Origin: Muribaculum sp. An289
GTDB taxonomy: Bacteria; Bacteroidota; Bacteroidia; Bacteroidales; UBA932
Length of the DNA stretch: 32,350 nucleotides
Assembly: GCF_002159555.1 (NCBI RefSeq)
Contig: NZ_NFIV01000016.1
Location: forward strand, 1-32,350
Direction of reading: 5' to 3'
In this document: in pieces, positions 15,064 to 23,580 of the stretch
Layout: each line of letters begins with the position of its first letter
Numbering within the stretch: position 1 is the stretch's first letter
Notes under the pieces: model-generated
What the model saw: the letters and a program-made list of their open reading frames with translations, nothing else
Told to the model about the DNA's origin: nothing
The model's database searches: none
Translations under genes and position numbers: made by a program

Positions 15064-17442
15064 ATGAAACCATTCAGAAGCATCACCGGGATTTTCAAGA
15101 GACATGCCGTCCCCATGTCAATCAACCTTCTCGGGCTCGTCACAGCCCTGACGGCCTTCATCATAATAATGTCCCATGTGGAATTCGAAAGGAACTACGA
15201 CCGCTCCTACCCTACTTCGGGAAGGATATTCAGGGTAGATTGCCCGGGCAATGAAGAAACCTTCAGAAGCATACTTCCGAATGCATTCGCCCGCGATGTA
15301 ATCAATTCGTCAGCACACATAGAAGCCGGCACCATGCTGATGCCGTATTTGGGAGAACTGCTTTTCTTCACTGGCAACGGTGGAGAGGGCAACGGCAGCG
15401 ATGGCAACGGCGGAGCGGGGAACGGCAATAAAATCGGGTACAGACTATCCTGTGATTTAGTACAGCCCGCCTTCATAGAAGTGTTCGGAGTGAACATAAT
15501 CAAAGGTGACAGTTCTTCCCTTACAGTACCGGGAAAGGCCATCATACCTGAAAGCATGGCCGAAATGCTTTTCCGGGGCGATGCGACAGGCAAGGTACTC
15601 GAAACGGAGCCGAGCTATTTCTTTCCGGACGGGAAAGTCGCCATAGGGGCGGTATACGAGGATTTTCCTGCCAACAGCAATCTGCGCAACAGCATCTACT
15701 TCGCAATTGACGAAAGGACGACACCTTATTCATACGGGGCGGCCAATTTTATCTGCTATCTCCTGCTCGATTCTCCCGAATCCGCGAAAAGCGTTGAAGA
15801 AGAATTCAATTCCACGTTCGATTTCAGCCAAAGCTGGATGAGCCCGATAGAACTCATCCCAATGGAAGACATCTATTTCATGGGACAGGGCGGCGACGGC
15901 ACGGTATTTTACAGCGGAAACCGCAACGCCACAATACTTCTGACGGCGATAGCCATACTCGTCCTTCTCTCGGGAGTGCTGAATTTCGCCAATTTTTTCA
16001 CATCCCTCGCCCCGGTACGCATACGCGACATCAACACGCGCAAGGTGGCAGGTGCCTCGACCGCAAGCCTGAGGGCATCGCTGACCTGCGAATCACTGAT
16101 AATCTCCATCGCCGCGTTGATAGTCTCGTTTTTCCTTGCCGGATGGCTGTCCGAAGCATTGGCCGCTGGCGGCCTGCTCAACGGAACATTTTCAATTGAA
16201 AGCACGGAAATCATCCTGACGGTTACGGCCATAACCATAGTGGCAGGAATCGCGGCAGGGCTCTACCCGGGTTGGTACGCCACTTCATACCCTCCGGCAT
16301 TGGTGCTAAAAGGAGATTTCGGCCTTTCACGTGGAGGACGCGCTTTCCGCAACATCATGAGCGGCATACAATACACGGTTGCTTTCGTCACATTGATATT
16401 CATGGCATTCGTGCTGCTCCAGAACAGGCATGTACGAAACGTCAGTCTCGGTTTCGACACGGACAGGACGGCCGTGGCCGACATATCGGCTACCATAGCA
16501 TCGAGATACGATTTCATAAAGACCGAGGCCGCCTCATACCCTTCAATAGAAGGAGTCACGTTTTCCACGGACAAGATCGGCTCGCGCGACACATACAGCA
16601 CACAGGGAATCGAATATGAAGGACAGGAAATCTCATGCCTTATGATTTCCGTAAAAGACGACTTTTTCAGCACGCTCGGCATCGGCATAATAGAAGGACG
16701 CGATTTCAATACGACCGATGCGGCAAGCGGCGGAGTCATAGTCAGCAAATACTTCAAAGACATGTACGGCATCAGTGCCGGAGACATCATAATGGGAAAC
16801 ATCCCGGTGACGGGAATATGCGACAATGTAAAATTCAGTTCCGCCCGAGAATCCAACAAACCGATAGTTTTCATGCCCATATCGGATGAAAACATGATGT
16901 GGCATACGATGGGTACCATGTATTTCCGCCTTAAATCCGGGAGCGATGCCATCAAGGCCGCATCGGAAATAGAGTCGCTGCTGAAAAAGGCAGCTCCCGA
17001 CGAACCTGTGGAAATCGAATTTTATGACACCATTTTGAACAATCTGTATCAGAGCGAACTGCGCACAGGGAAACTTGTAGTGATATTCAGCATCATAGCC
17101 ATCATCCTTGCATTGGGCGGAGTCGTGGGATTGGTGCTGTTTGACACCCAATACAGGAAAAAGGAAACGTCTGTACGAAAAATTTTCGGGGCAAGTGTCG
17201 GGAAAATACTGGAAAAGGCCAACACCGGTTATGCGCTCATCGTACTCGTCTGCTTCATCATAGCCTGCCCCATAGCCGTGCTCGTCACATCGAGGTGGCT
17301 GCAAAATTTTACCGACAGGATTCCGCTATATCCATGGGTATTCGTACTCGCCCTCGCGGTCATGGCTGCGGCCACTTCGCTCATAGTCACCGGAGTATTT
17401 TACCGCCGCGCCACCGCCAATCCCCGGGATGGGCTGAACTGA
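15064..17442 (+). CDS. FtsX/MacB-type ABC transporter permease (792 aa)
   Basis: Inner-membrane permease of the type VII ABC family, which drives periplasmic rather than transmembrane transport (lipoprotein, peptide or antimicrobial-resistance systems). The layout is the Bacteroidota double-FtsX form: a first helix (SINLLGLVTALTAFIIIMS), a large periplasmic domain (~40-280), helices near 288-310, 340-365 and 378-400, a fifth (YTVAFVTLIFMAFVLL), a second periplasmic domain, then three C-terminal helices ending in ANPRDGLN, the family's usual tail. A Gly/Asn repeat stretch (GNGGEGNGSDGNGGAGNGN, about residues 103-121) is inserted in the first periplasmic domain. No ATPase gene or partner lies next to it, so it must use a distant one. 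The substrate is unknown. Confidence 0.88.
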   Translation: MKPFRSITGIFKRHAVPMSINLLGLVTALTAFIIIMSHVEFERNYDRSYPTSGRIFRVDCPGNEETFRSILPNAFARDVINSSAHIEAGTMLMPYLGELLFFTGNGGEGNGSDGNGGAGNGNKIGYRLSCDLVQPAFIEVFGVNIIKGDSSSLTVPGKAIIPESMAEMLFRGDATGKVLETEPSYFFPDGKVAIGAVYEDFPANSNLRNSIYFAIDERTTPYSYGAANFICYLLLDSPESAKSVEEEFNSTFDFSQSWMSPIELIPMEDIYFMGQGGDGTVFYSGNRNATILLTAIAILVLLSGVLNFANFFTSLAPVRIRDINTRKVAGASTASLRASLTCESLIISIAALIVSFFLAGWLSEALAAGGLLNGTFSIESTEIILTVTAITIVAGIAAGLYPGWYATSYPPALVLKGDFGLSRGGRAFRNIMSGIQYTVAFVTLIFMAFVLLQNRHVRNVSLGFDTDRTAVADISATIASRYDFIKTEAASYPSIEGVTFSTDKIGSRDTYSTQGIEYEGQEISCLMISVKDDFFSTLGIGIIEGRDFNTTDAASGGVIVSKYFKDMYGISAGDIIMGNIPVTGICDNVKFSSARESNKPIVFMPISDENMMWHTMGTMYFRLKSGSDAIKAASEIESLLKKAAPDEPVEIEFYDTILNNLYQSELRTGKLVVIFSIIAIILALGGVVGLVLFDTQYRKKETSVRKIFGASVGKILEKANTGYALIVLVCFIIACPIAVLVTSRWLQNFTDRIPLYPWVFVLALAVMAAATSLIVTGVFYRRATANPRDGLN

Positions 17443-17496
17443 CGTGACGGCAAGCGCAGCATGCGGTATCGCGCACGGTTTTGTCAAAAAAAGCAT

Positions 17497-17504
17497 TACC
17501 TTTG
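17497..17504 (+). promoter_or_regulatory. -7 box of the desulfidase-like gene
   Basis: TACCTTTG then C, a perfect TAnnTTTG, 27 bases before the ATG at 17531. A TTTTG lies at 17479-17483, closer than the usual spacing. Confidence 0.5.
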
Positions 17505-17530
17505 CAGATGCTTACAAATGACAGTATATC

Positions 17531-18937
17531 ATGATTAAAAAATCTGAAAACCAGGTCGCCCCGGAGCGACGGAAAGAAATAATAGAACTGATAAGGAAAG
17601 AAGTCAAACCGGCTCTCGGATGCACGGAACCCATAGCAGTGGCCCTCGCCGTTGCCAAATCCGCCGAAACACTCTGCGCGGCGGAGGCGAGCTGCAACGA
17701 ATGCCGTAAGGAAATACTCGGACTGGAAGGCACCGACAGCCCGAAAAACGGCAGGGAAAACGGAACGGAATGCAAGATAAAAGTAGCTGTCAGCGGAAAC
17801 ATACTCAAGAACGGCATGGGTGTCGGCATTCCGGGCACTGGGATGGTAGGGCTGCACATAGCGGCAGCACTCGGAGCCGTATGCGGCAAATCGGAATACG
17901 GCCTTGAAGTGTTGAAAGACCTGACCGGCGAAGCCATAGAAGAAGCGAAAAGACTGACGGAGGAAGGCAGGGTCGAAATCCTGCTCGCCCAGACGGAAAA
18001 GAAGCTATACGTGGAAGCCTCCGTAATAAGCGGGAACCATACCGCCACGACAAAGATTGAAGACGACCACGACCACATAACGGAAGTGAGCCTCGACGGA
18101 ATAGTGCAGCATCTTGCAGACAAGGAAAGCGGAAATGCCGGAAAAGGGGATGCCGAAGAAAAATCGACTCTGGACTATCACCTGACGGTAAAGGAAATAT
18201 ACGATTTCGCCACGACGGCCCCATACGGGGAGATAGGTTTCATTCTCGAATCCAGAAAACTGAACCTCGCCCTTGCCGAAGACGGGCTCAGGCACAGTTA
18301 CGGACTGAAAGTCGGAAGGACAATCCTCGATGCAAAGCTCAAACCCATTTTCGGAGACGACTTCCTGAGCTATGCCATGGCCATGACGGCAGCCGCATCC
18401 GATGCAAGGATGGCCGGCTGCACACTCCCAGCGATGAGCAATTCCGGAAGCGGCAACCAGGGAATCACAGTAACGATGCCGGTGATAGCGTATTCGCTCA
18501 AAAACGACATCGATGACGAAAACCTTGCGCGCGCACTCACTCTGAGCCACCTCATTGCAATCCACATCAAAGGTTATCTCGGAAAACTCTCGGCCCTTTG
18601 CGGCTGCGTGATAGCCTCTACAGGCTCGTCCTGCGGACTGGTACTGCTCAACGGCGGAGGATACGAAGAAATATGCTCGGCAATCAAGAACATGATAGGC
18701 AACATCACTGGCATGGTATGCGACGGAGCCAAAGTAGGCTGCGCCATGAAAGTGGCCTCGGGAGTATCCAGCTCCATACAGTCGGCAGTACTGGCCCTAA
18801 ACGGCATAAGTGCCACGGAACATGACGGAATCATCGACAAGGATATCGAGAAGACAATCCGCAACGTGGGAAGGATAGGCTCGGTCGGAATGCAGAGGGC
18901 GGACAACATGATTCTCGACATCATGGTCTGCAAATAA
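17531..18937 (+). CDS. UPF0597 / L-cysteine desulfidase-like protein (468 aa)
   Basis: Member of the YhaM/CyuA family, related to iron-sulfur serine dehydratases. Characterised members split L-cysteine into pyruvate, ammonia and sulfide using a [4Fe-4S] cluster. Visible marks: PALGCTEP (Cys31) near the N-terminus, GNILKNGMGVGIPGTGMVGL, the SDARMAGCTLPAMSNSGSGNQGI segment, and the cysteine-rich LSALCGCVIASTGSSCGL and MVCDGAKVGCAMKV near the C-terminus. An acidic/His insert (DDHDHI) and a variable segment (DKESGNAGKGDAEEK) sit in the middle. Cytoplasmic. It has its own promoter and a strong terminator, so it is monocistronic. Cysteine versus serine as substrate cannot be decided from sequence. 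Confidence 0.85.
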   Translation: MIKKSENQVAPERRKEIIELIRKEVKPALGCTEPIAVALAVAKSAETLCAAEASCNECRKEILGLEGTDSPKNGRENGTECKIKVAVSGNILKNGMGVGIPGTGMVGLHIAAALGAVCGKSEYGLEVLKDLTGEAIEEAKRLTEEGRVEILLAQTEKKLYVEASVISGNHTATTKIEDDHDHITEVSLDGIVQHLADKESGNAGKGDAEEKSTLDYHLTVKEIYDFATTAPYGEIGFILESRKLNLALAEDGLRHSYGLKVGRTILDAKLKPIFGDDFLSYAMAMTAAASDARMAGCTLPAMSNSGSGNQGITVTMPVIAYSLKNDIDDENLARALTLSHLIAIHIKGYLGKLSALCGCVIASTGSSCGLVLLNGGGYEEICSAIKNMIGNITGMVCDGAKVGCAMKVASGVSSSIQSAVLALNGISATEHDGIIDKDIEKTIRNVGRIGSVGMQRADNMILDIMVCK

Positions 18938-19007
18938 CCCGGTATCCGCACAGGGCTGACAGTTTGTCATTTTCTGCGCGGTTGGTATGGCATTTGACTT
19001 GAAAGGG

Positions 19008-19034
19008 GGCGCCGAAAGGCGCCGTTTTTTTTTT
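19008..19034 (+). terminator. rho-independent terminator
   Basis: GGCGCC-GAAA-GGCGCC hairpin (19008-19023) with a stable GNRA tetraloop, then G and ten T (19025-19034). It ends the desulfidase-like transcript; htpG starts 39 bases later. Confidence 0.92.
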
Positions 19035-19072
19035 AATTTTTATCATTTAATGAAAATAAAAACACAAAAGAT

Positions 19073-21130
19073 ATGAAACAGGGATCAATAGGCGTTACTA
19101 CGGAAAATATTTTTCCGGTAATCAAAAAATTTCTTTACTCCGATCACGAGATTTTCCTGAGGGAACTCGTGGCCAATGCGGTCGATGCGACACAGAAGAT
19201 AAAAGCGCTCGCGGACAGCGGCGAATTCAAGGGAGAATTGGGCAACCTGACAATACACATTGAAGCCGACAGCGATGCAAAGACACTGAAAATCATTGAC
19301 AACGGCCTCGGAATGACCGAGGAGGAAGTTGACAAATACATAAACCAGATTGCATTTTCAAGTGCCGGGGAGTTTCTGGAAAAATACAAAGACCAGCTGA
19401 GCAGCATCATCGGGCATTTCGGACTCGGTTTTTACAGCGCCTTCATGGTGTCGAAGAAAGTCGAAATAGACACCCTTTCGTGGAAGGAAGGCGCGGAAGC
19501 CGTTTCGTGGACCTGCGACGGGAACCCAGAATACGAAATGGGCAAGGGTTCAAGGACAACGAGGGGAACCACCATCACCCTGTACCTTGACGACGAGGAA
19601 GCCGAATTCGCCCAGCGGGGGAAAGTGGAACAATTGCTTAGGAAATATTGCAAGTTCATGCCTGTGGCCATCGCCTTCGGGAAAAAACAGGAATGGAAGG
19701 ACGGCAAATATGTCGATACCGAAGAGGACAATATCATCAACGATGTTGAGCCGCTCTGGACCAAAAACCCTAAGGACATCAAGGACGAGGACTATCTGAA
19801 ATTCTACAATTACCTTTATCCGGGCTCGGAGGAACCGCTGTTCTACATACATCTGAACGTGGACTACCCTTTCCACCTGACCGGCATACTTTATTTTCCT
19901 AAAATCAAGGACAGAATCGACGTCCACACAGACAAGATACAGCTGTACTGCAACCAGATGTTCGTTACCGACTCAGTAAAGAACATCGTGCCGGAATTCC
20001 TCACGCTGCTCCATGGCGTAATCGACTCTCCGGACATTCCGCTGAACGTTTCAAGGAGCTATCTGCAATCGGATGCCAACGTAAAGAAAATTTCGGGTTA
20101 TATCACAAAGAAAGTGGCCGACAGACTCGAAGACATATTCAAGAACGACCGTGAACAGTTCGAGAAAAAATGGGACAATTTGAAGCTGTTCATCGAATAC
20201 GGAATGCTGACAGATGAAAAATTCTGCGAGCGCGCAATGAAATTCTTCCTGCTGAAAAACTGCGATGACAAATTTTTCCCGATCGAAGATTATACAAAGG
20301 CCATCGAAACCTTGCAGAAAGACAAGGACGGCAGGCTCGTCTACCTTTACGCTACCGACAGGACAGAACAATACCGCCATATAGAAGCCGCCAAGAACAA
20401 AGGCTATGACGTATTGCTGATGGACTGCCCTCTCGACCCGCATTTTGTCGGCCTGCTTGAAAACAAGCTCGAAAACAGCAATTTTGCAAGGGTCGATTCG
20501 GACATCATCGACAACCTCATCCGCAAGGAAGACAGGGAAAAACCGAAATTGTCCGACAACGAGACCGATGAACTCAGCATCATATTCAACAAGGTCATGC
20601 CGGAAGGCTCGCACTACCTCGTCAATGCGGACAACCTCGGGGAAAACGGCGAACCGGTAGCAATAACCCAGAGCGAGTTCATGCGCCGCTACCGCGACAT
20701 GGCTTCAATCGGAGGCGGGATGAATTTCTATGGAGAATTGCCTGAAACATACAACATTACCGTAAACCTCGAAAACCCTCTCGTCAAGAAGATGCTTGAA
20801 GAAAAACAGGAGCGTTGCGGCAATGAACTGGCAGACCTCGATTCCCGCATAGCCGAAAGCGAGAAAGCTGAGAAGGCAAGAAAGGAAGCCGAGAAAGCAA
20901 ATGCTCAGAGTTCCACAGATGAGGACAAGGAGGCCGACAAGGCTGCTGAGAACGTGACAGAACTTCGCGGCCGGCGCAAGGACATCCTTGAAAAATTCGC
21001 CGAAGAAGACACGCTCCTGCACCAAATCGCCGGTCTTGCGTTGCTCTCCAACGGCATGCTGAAAGGCAAGGCCCTCGCCGACTTCATCAGGAACAGTTAC
21101 GAAGTTGTCGGCAAGGCTTTCACAAAATGA
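19073..21130 (+). CDS. htpG: molecular chaperone HtpG (Hsp90, 685 aa)
   Basis: ATP-dependent cytosolic chaperone for late folding of client proteins. The N-terminal GHKL ATPase domain is clear: FLRELVANAVDATQKIK, IIDNGLGMTEEEV and IIGHFGLGFYSAFMVS bind ATP. A middle domain follows (~220-500; IPLNVSRSYLQSD includes the conserved catalytic Arg), then the C-terminal dimerisation domain. A charged, Lys/Glu/Ala-rich stretch (residues ~600-635) is inserted before the C-terminal helices, as in Bacteroidota homologues. The length fits those homologues. The start at 19073 gives the usual short N-terminus (MKQGSIGVTTENIFPVIKKF). No clear -7 box or CIRCE element was found in the short gap after the terminator. 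Confidence 0.97.
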   Translation: MKQGSIGVTTENIFPVIKKFLYSDHEIFLRELVANAVDATQKIKALADSGEFKGELGNLTIHIEADSDAKTLKIIDNGLGMTEEEVDKYINQIAFSSAGEFLEKYKDQLSSIIGHFGLGFYSAFMVSKKVEIDTLSWKEGAEAVSWTCDGNPEYEMGKGSRTTRGTTITLYLDDEEAEFAQRGKVEQLLRKYCKFMPVAIAFGKKQEWKDGKYVDTEEDNIINDVEPLWTKNPKDIKDEDYLKFYNYLYPGSEEPLFYIHLNVDYPFHLTGILYFPKIKDRIDVHTDKIQLYCNQMFVTDSVKNIVPEFLTLLHGVIDSPDIPLNVSRSYLQSDANVKKISGYITKKVADRLEDIFKNDREQFEKKWDNLKLFIEYGMLTDEKFCERAMKFFLLKNCDDKFFPIEDYTKAIETLQKDKDGRLVYLYATDRTEQYRHIEAAKNKGYDVLLMDCPLDPHFVGLLENKLENSNFARVDSDIIDNLIRKEDREKPKLSDNETDELSIIFNKVMPEGSHYLVNADNLGENGEPVAITQSEFMRRYRDMASIGGGMNFYGELPETYNITVNLENPLVKKMLEEKQERCGNELADLDSRIAESEKAEKARKEAEKANAQSSTDEDKEADKAAENVTELRGRRKDILEKFAEEDTLLHQIAGLALLSNGMLKGKALADFIRNSYEVVGKAFTK

Positions 21131-21240
21131 CGGGCACGGCCGAGCCGCCGATTTTGCAAAGCCGGGAACAGCACGGCTGAACTTAAACTCCAGCAAATAG
21201 TTTATTTACAACACATTACAAATATTTGACAAATTTTCAA

Positions 21241-21278
21241 TGTAGCGAACGAAGTCCACGCCGACCTCGCTCGCTACA
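21241..21278. other. 12-bp stem hairpin downstream of htpG
   Basis: TGTAGCGAACGA (21241-21252) pairs with TCGCTCGCTACA (21267-21278) with one G-T pair and a 14-nt loop. No T run follows. It is part of a 362-base non-coding stretch (21131-21492) that also holds an ATTTACAACACATTACAAA motif (like one in the MITEs) and the kinase promoter; otherwise I see nothing in it. Confidence 0.45.
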
Positions 21279-21466
21279 CTGATTTTAAGCCACTCTTACG
21301 CTAAATTGTTGATTCCCCCCCTGAGTTGCTGACCTTTACAACACCTTCGGAGCATTTTTCCTCACCTTTGCGGTTATGAACCAACGTTTTAGCAGGCAGC
21401 AGGGAACGTGTCATGAAATCCGGACATGGAAAAATGAATTTTTCAGGAAAAAGACGTTTTTTTCAG

Positions 21467-21474
21467 TAAGTTTG
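21467..21474 (+). promoter_or_regulatory. -7 box of the sugar kinase gene
   Basis: TAAGTTTG, a perfect TAnnTTTG, 18 bases before the ATG at 21493. It decides the start: the upstream in-frame ATG at 21376 lies before the promoter. No clear -33 element is visible. Confidence 0.6.
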
Positions 21475-21492
21475 CATAAAAAAGAACCAAGC

Positions 21493-22383
21493 ATGAAAAA
21501 CGATAAAAGCCATATTGTAGTAGGAATAGGAGAAATCTTATGGGACATGCTGCCTGAAGGCAGAAAACTCGGAGGCGCCCCGGCCAATTTCGCTTATCAT
21601 GTTTCACAATTGGGGCTTTGCAGCAAGATTGTCAGTGCTGTCGGATACGACACGTCCGGCTATGATATACTTAATACACTCCGGGAGAAAGGCCTCGACA
21701 CCGATTTCATCGAGCGCATTGACAAACCCACAGGCACCGTTGAAATATCCATTACCGGCAAAGGCATCCCTGAATACGACATAAAAGACAATGTAGCATG
21801 GGACAATATACCATTTACAGACAATCTCACAGAACTTGCAGCAAAGACAAAGGCAGTAGCTTTCGGCTCACTGGCCCAAAGGCACCATGTATCTGCAAGG
21901 ACAATCAATGCATTTTTGGATGCCATCCCTGAGGAAAACGGGGCATTGAAAATCTTCGACATAAACCTGAGACAGGATTTTTATGACAAGAATACGATAG
22001 AACGGTCGCTTCACAAATGCAATATACTGAAACTGAATGATGAAGAAATCGATATAATATGCCGCATGATTGGCATTTCCGGTACAATCGAACAGATAGT
22101 CAATACAATCAGAAAAACATATTCTATCGACATCCTGGTTCTGACATGCGGCACAAAAGGAAGTTACGTATTCGGTCAGGACACAATGTCTTTTCTGCCC
22201 ACACCGAAGGTAAAAACGGCAGACACTGTCGGAGCCGGAGATTCTTTCACGGCGGCTTTCACGGCCTCCATACTTTTAGGCAAATCCATAGAAGAGGCAC
22301 ATAAGGCCGCTGTAGATGTATCAGCATTCGTTTGTACTCAATATGGAGCAATGCCGGCACTTCCTGATACAATATGGCGGTAG
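21493..22383 (+). CDS. PfkB-family carbohydrate kinase, fructokinase-like (296 aa)
   Basis: Cytoplasmic ATP-dependent sugar kinase of the ribokinase/PfkB family. The N-terminal VVGIGEILWDMLPEGRKLGGAPANFAYH matches fructokinase-like members (GEIL.D...., GGAPAN). The C-terminal anion-hole motif TVGAGDSFTAAF contains the catalytic Asp and is intact. DINLRQDFYDK and LKLNDEE are also characteristic. I chose the ATG at 21493 (MKNDKSHIVV) over the in-frame ATG at 21376 because a perfect -7 box lies between them. Fructose is the most likely substrate, but other hexoses are possible. No sugar transporter or hydrolase is adjacent, except the decayed MFS gene downstream. Confidence 0.9.
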   Translation: MKNDKSHIVVGIGEILWDMLPEGRKLGGAPANFAYHVSQLGLCSKIVSAVGYDTSGYDILNTLREKGLDTDFIERIDKPTGTVEISITGKGIPEYDIKDNVAWDNIPFTDNLTELAAKTKAVAFGSLAQRHHVSARTINAFLDAIPEENGALKIFDINLRQDFYDKNTIERSLHKCNILKLNDEEIDIICRMIGISGTIEQIVNTIRKTYSIDILVLTCGTKGSYVFGQDTMSFLPTPKVKTADTVGAGDSFTAAFTASILLGKSIEEAHKAAVDVSAFVCTQYGAMPALPDTIWR

Positions 22384-22522
22384 TAATATGAGAGAACCCG
22401 GCTGGCTCTTTCCGGAACCCTTATCCGCCATGCACAGGCGTTCACGTTGCGGAACGGTTGCGCCGAACAATGCGGTGTCGTGTACCCAAAGCCACGCCCA
22501 TAGAATGCGTACCCGAAAAATC

Positions 22523-22557
22523 TTTGTTAGCAGGTGGCAGGGGGGGGGGTAATTTTG
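22523..22557 (+). promoter_or_regulatory. promoter-like region with G10 tract in the spacer
   Basis: TTTG (22523-22526) and TAATTTTG (22550-22557) enclose a 23-bp spacer containing ten consecutive G (22540-22549). The normal spacer is about 18-21 bp, so loss or gain of a few G would tune or switch the promoter. It reads toward the degraded MFS gene. The 271-base gap from 22384 holds this, the palindromes below, and nothing else I can name. Confidence 0.5.
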
Positions 22558-22567
22558 CGGAGAATCA

Positions 22568-22637
22568 TTAAGAAACTGTTTAAACAGTTTCTTAAATTTC
22601 TTAATTTCGCGGCGCGTAAGAAGCTGTTTAAATTTTT
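22568..22637. repeat. 28-bp perfect palindrome plus IS-end-like repeat
   Basis: TTAAGAAACTGTTT joined to its own reverse complement makes a perfect 28-bp palindrome (22568-22595). A related unit, TAAGAAGCTGTTTAAATTT, follows at 22617-22635. Both resemble the end of the IS5 element (733-752, reversed) and the sites at 3264 and 14834. This looks like fused or solo IS ends left after insertion and deletion events. Confidence 0.6.
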
Positions 22638-22654
22638 TCTCAGAAAATTCGGAC

Positions 22655-23244
22655 ATGGAAAAGGGAGTTTTTTCAAGGGATGCGGTATTGGTGTTGGCTG
22701 GCTTTACAGGCAGCCTGGGCGGCAGCAGCCTGCTCATGTGGACCATAGTAGGAATAACCAACCTGGTTTCGATAGGCTTCAGAATCATATCCGGGCCGGT
22801 TGCGGACAGGATTGCAAAGAAAAACCTGTCGTTGTGGGGTGCCTTGATGATGTGCGCCGGATGCACGGCCTGCGCCCTGACACAAGGAACCGGTTTGCTG
22901 CTTGCTACAAGAATCGTCCACGGAATCGGATTCGCCTGCTGCTCGGCTTTGCAGGACACAATATCAGCCTGGCAGGAGCCGCCATCTTCATGGCCGGAGG
23001 ATTCGGCATCATCTGCTCCGAATCCCAGGCCACGGCAATGGCAATGACGGACAATACGAAAAGGGGGCTCGCCAACAACACATACCTGATAGGGTTAGAC
23101 AGCGGCATGGCCCTCGGCCCTATCGTAGGAGGATTCCTGTACGGCCATGTCCCGGCGGAATTTTTCTATCCGTGCCTGATGGTTACAGCCGTGCTGAGCA
23201 CGATAGTCTACATTATGGAAAAACGGAAACTGGGCGTGGTCTGA
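22655..23244 (+). pseudogene. degraded MFS transporter (internal deletions and frameshift)
   Basis: A major facilitator gene reduced to about 590 bp instead of ~1200. Frame one starts MEKGVFSRDAVLVLAGF and reads the cytoplasmic-loop motif region GPVADRIAKKNLSLWG and TRIVHGIGFACCSALQDT, then leaves the family. The C-terminal part continues in another frame from about 22940: AGAAIFMAGGFGIICSESQATAMAM, RGLANNTYLIGLDSGMALGPIVGG and VYIMEKRKLGVV, ending at 23244. Sequence is missing both after the first helix start and between the two frames. At least one deletion and one frameshift are needed. It lies behind the G10 promoter and palindromes and converges on hmuV with a nine-base gap. It cannot encode a working transporter. 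Confidence 0.8.
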
Positions 23245-23253
23245 AAACACAAC

Positions 23254-23580
23254 CTACTCGGGGACATATATTATCTCGCCGTTTTCCAGCTCGTAGGCGG
23301 TACCTACACGTTTTCCGCGACGGCCGCTCTGGCCCTGGTCGTCCGAAGGGGTGTATTTGTCTATCTTATGGCCCTCCTTCACAATGATTTCCATATTTTC
23401 CTTACCAGGATTCTTTACAATAGTAAAGTCCTCCTGGCTGAACATCTCCGTCATGTCGAAACGGGTCACGAGGGCTACCATGAGGGCTACGGAGAAAACC
23501 ATGGCCACATCGAAGAGGTTGCCGACAACGCTCATCGGGTCGTTGTCCTCGTCCGAGCCAATCAGCCTTCTGCGTTTCAT
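23254..23580 (-). CDS. hmuV: HmuV-like DUF2149 membrane protein (108 aa)
   Basis: Last gene of the heme operon. A short charged N-terminus (MKRRRLIGSDEDNDPM) precedes one membrane helix (VVGNLFDVAMVFSVALMVALV) with Asp24 inside its start, then a polar periplasmic tail. This is the DUF2149 arrangement and looks like ExbD/TolR: one helix with a buried Asp that could carry protons. It overlaps hmuU by four bases (ATGA), implying translational coupling. With HmuU it probably forms a proton-driven motor or channel; that is inference, since DUF2149 has no settled function. No in-frame defects. Confidence 0.85.
   Translation of the reverse strand: MKRRRLIGSDEDNDPMSVVGNLFDVAMVFSVALMVALVTRFDMTEMFSQEDFTIVKNPGKENMEIIVKEGHKIDKYTPSDDQGQSGRRGKRVGTAYELENGEIIYVPE

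Noticed and set aside
14870-15067. Short frames on both strands across the long inverted repeat (CRYSYGQDG)
   Set aside because: Both strands read the same peptide only because the arms are complementary, so this is structure, not coding.
18961-19072. Riboswitch or CIRCE element before htpG
   Set aside because: The only structure is a GC hairpin with a T10 run, a plain terminator of the upstream gene.
21376-21492. N-terminal extension of the sugar kinase
   Set aside because: A perfect -7 box lies within it, and the kinase family normally begins at the MKNDKSHIVVG-type start.
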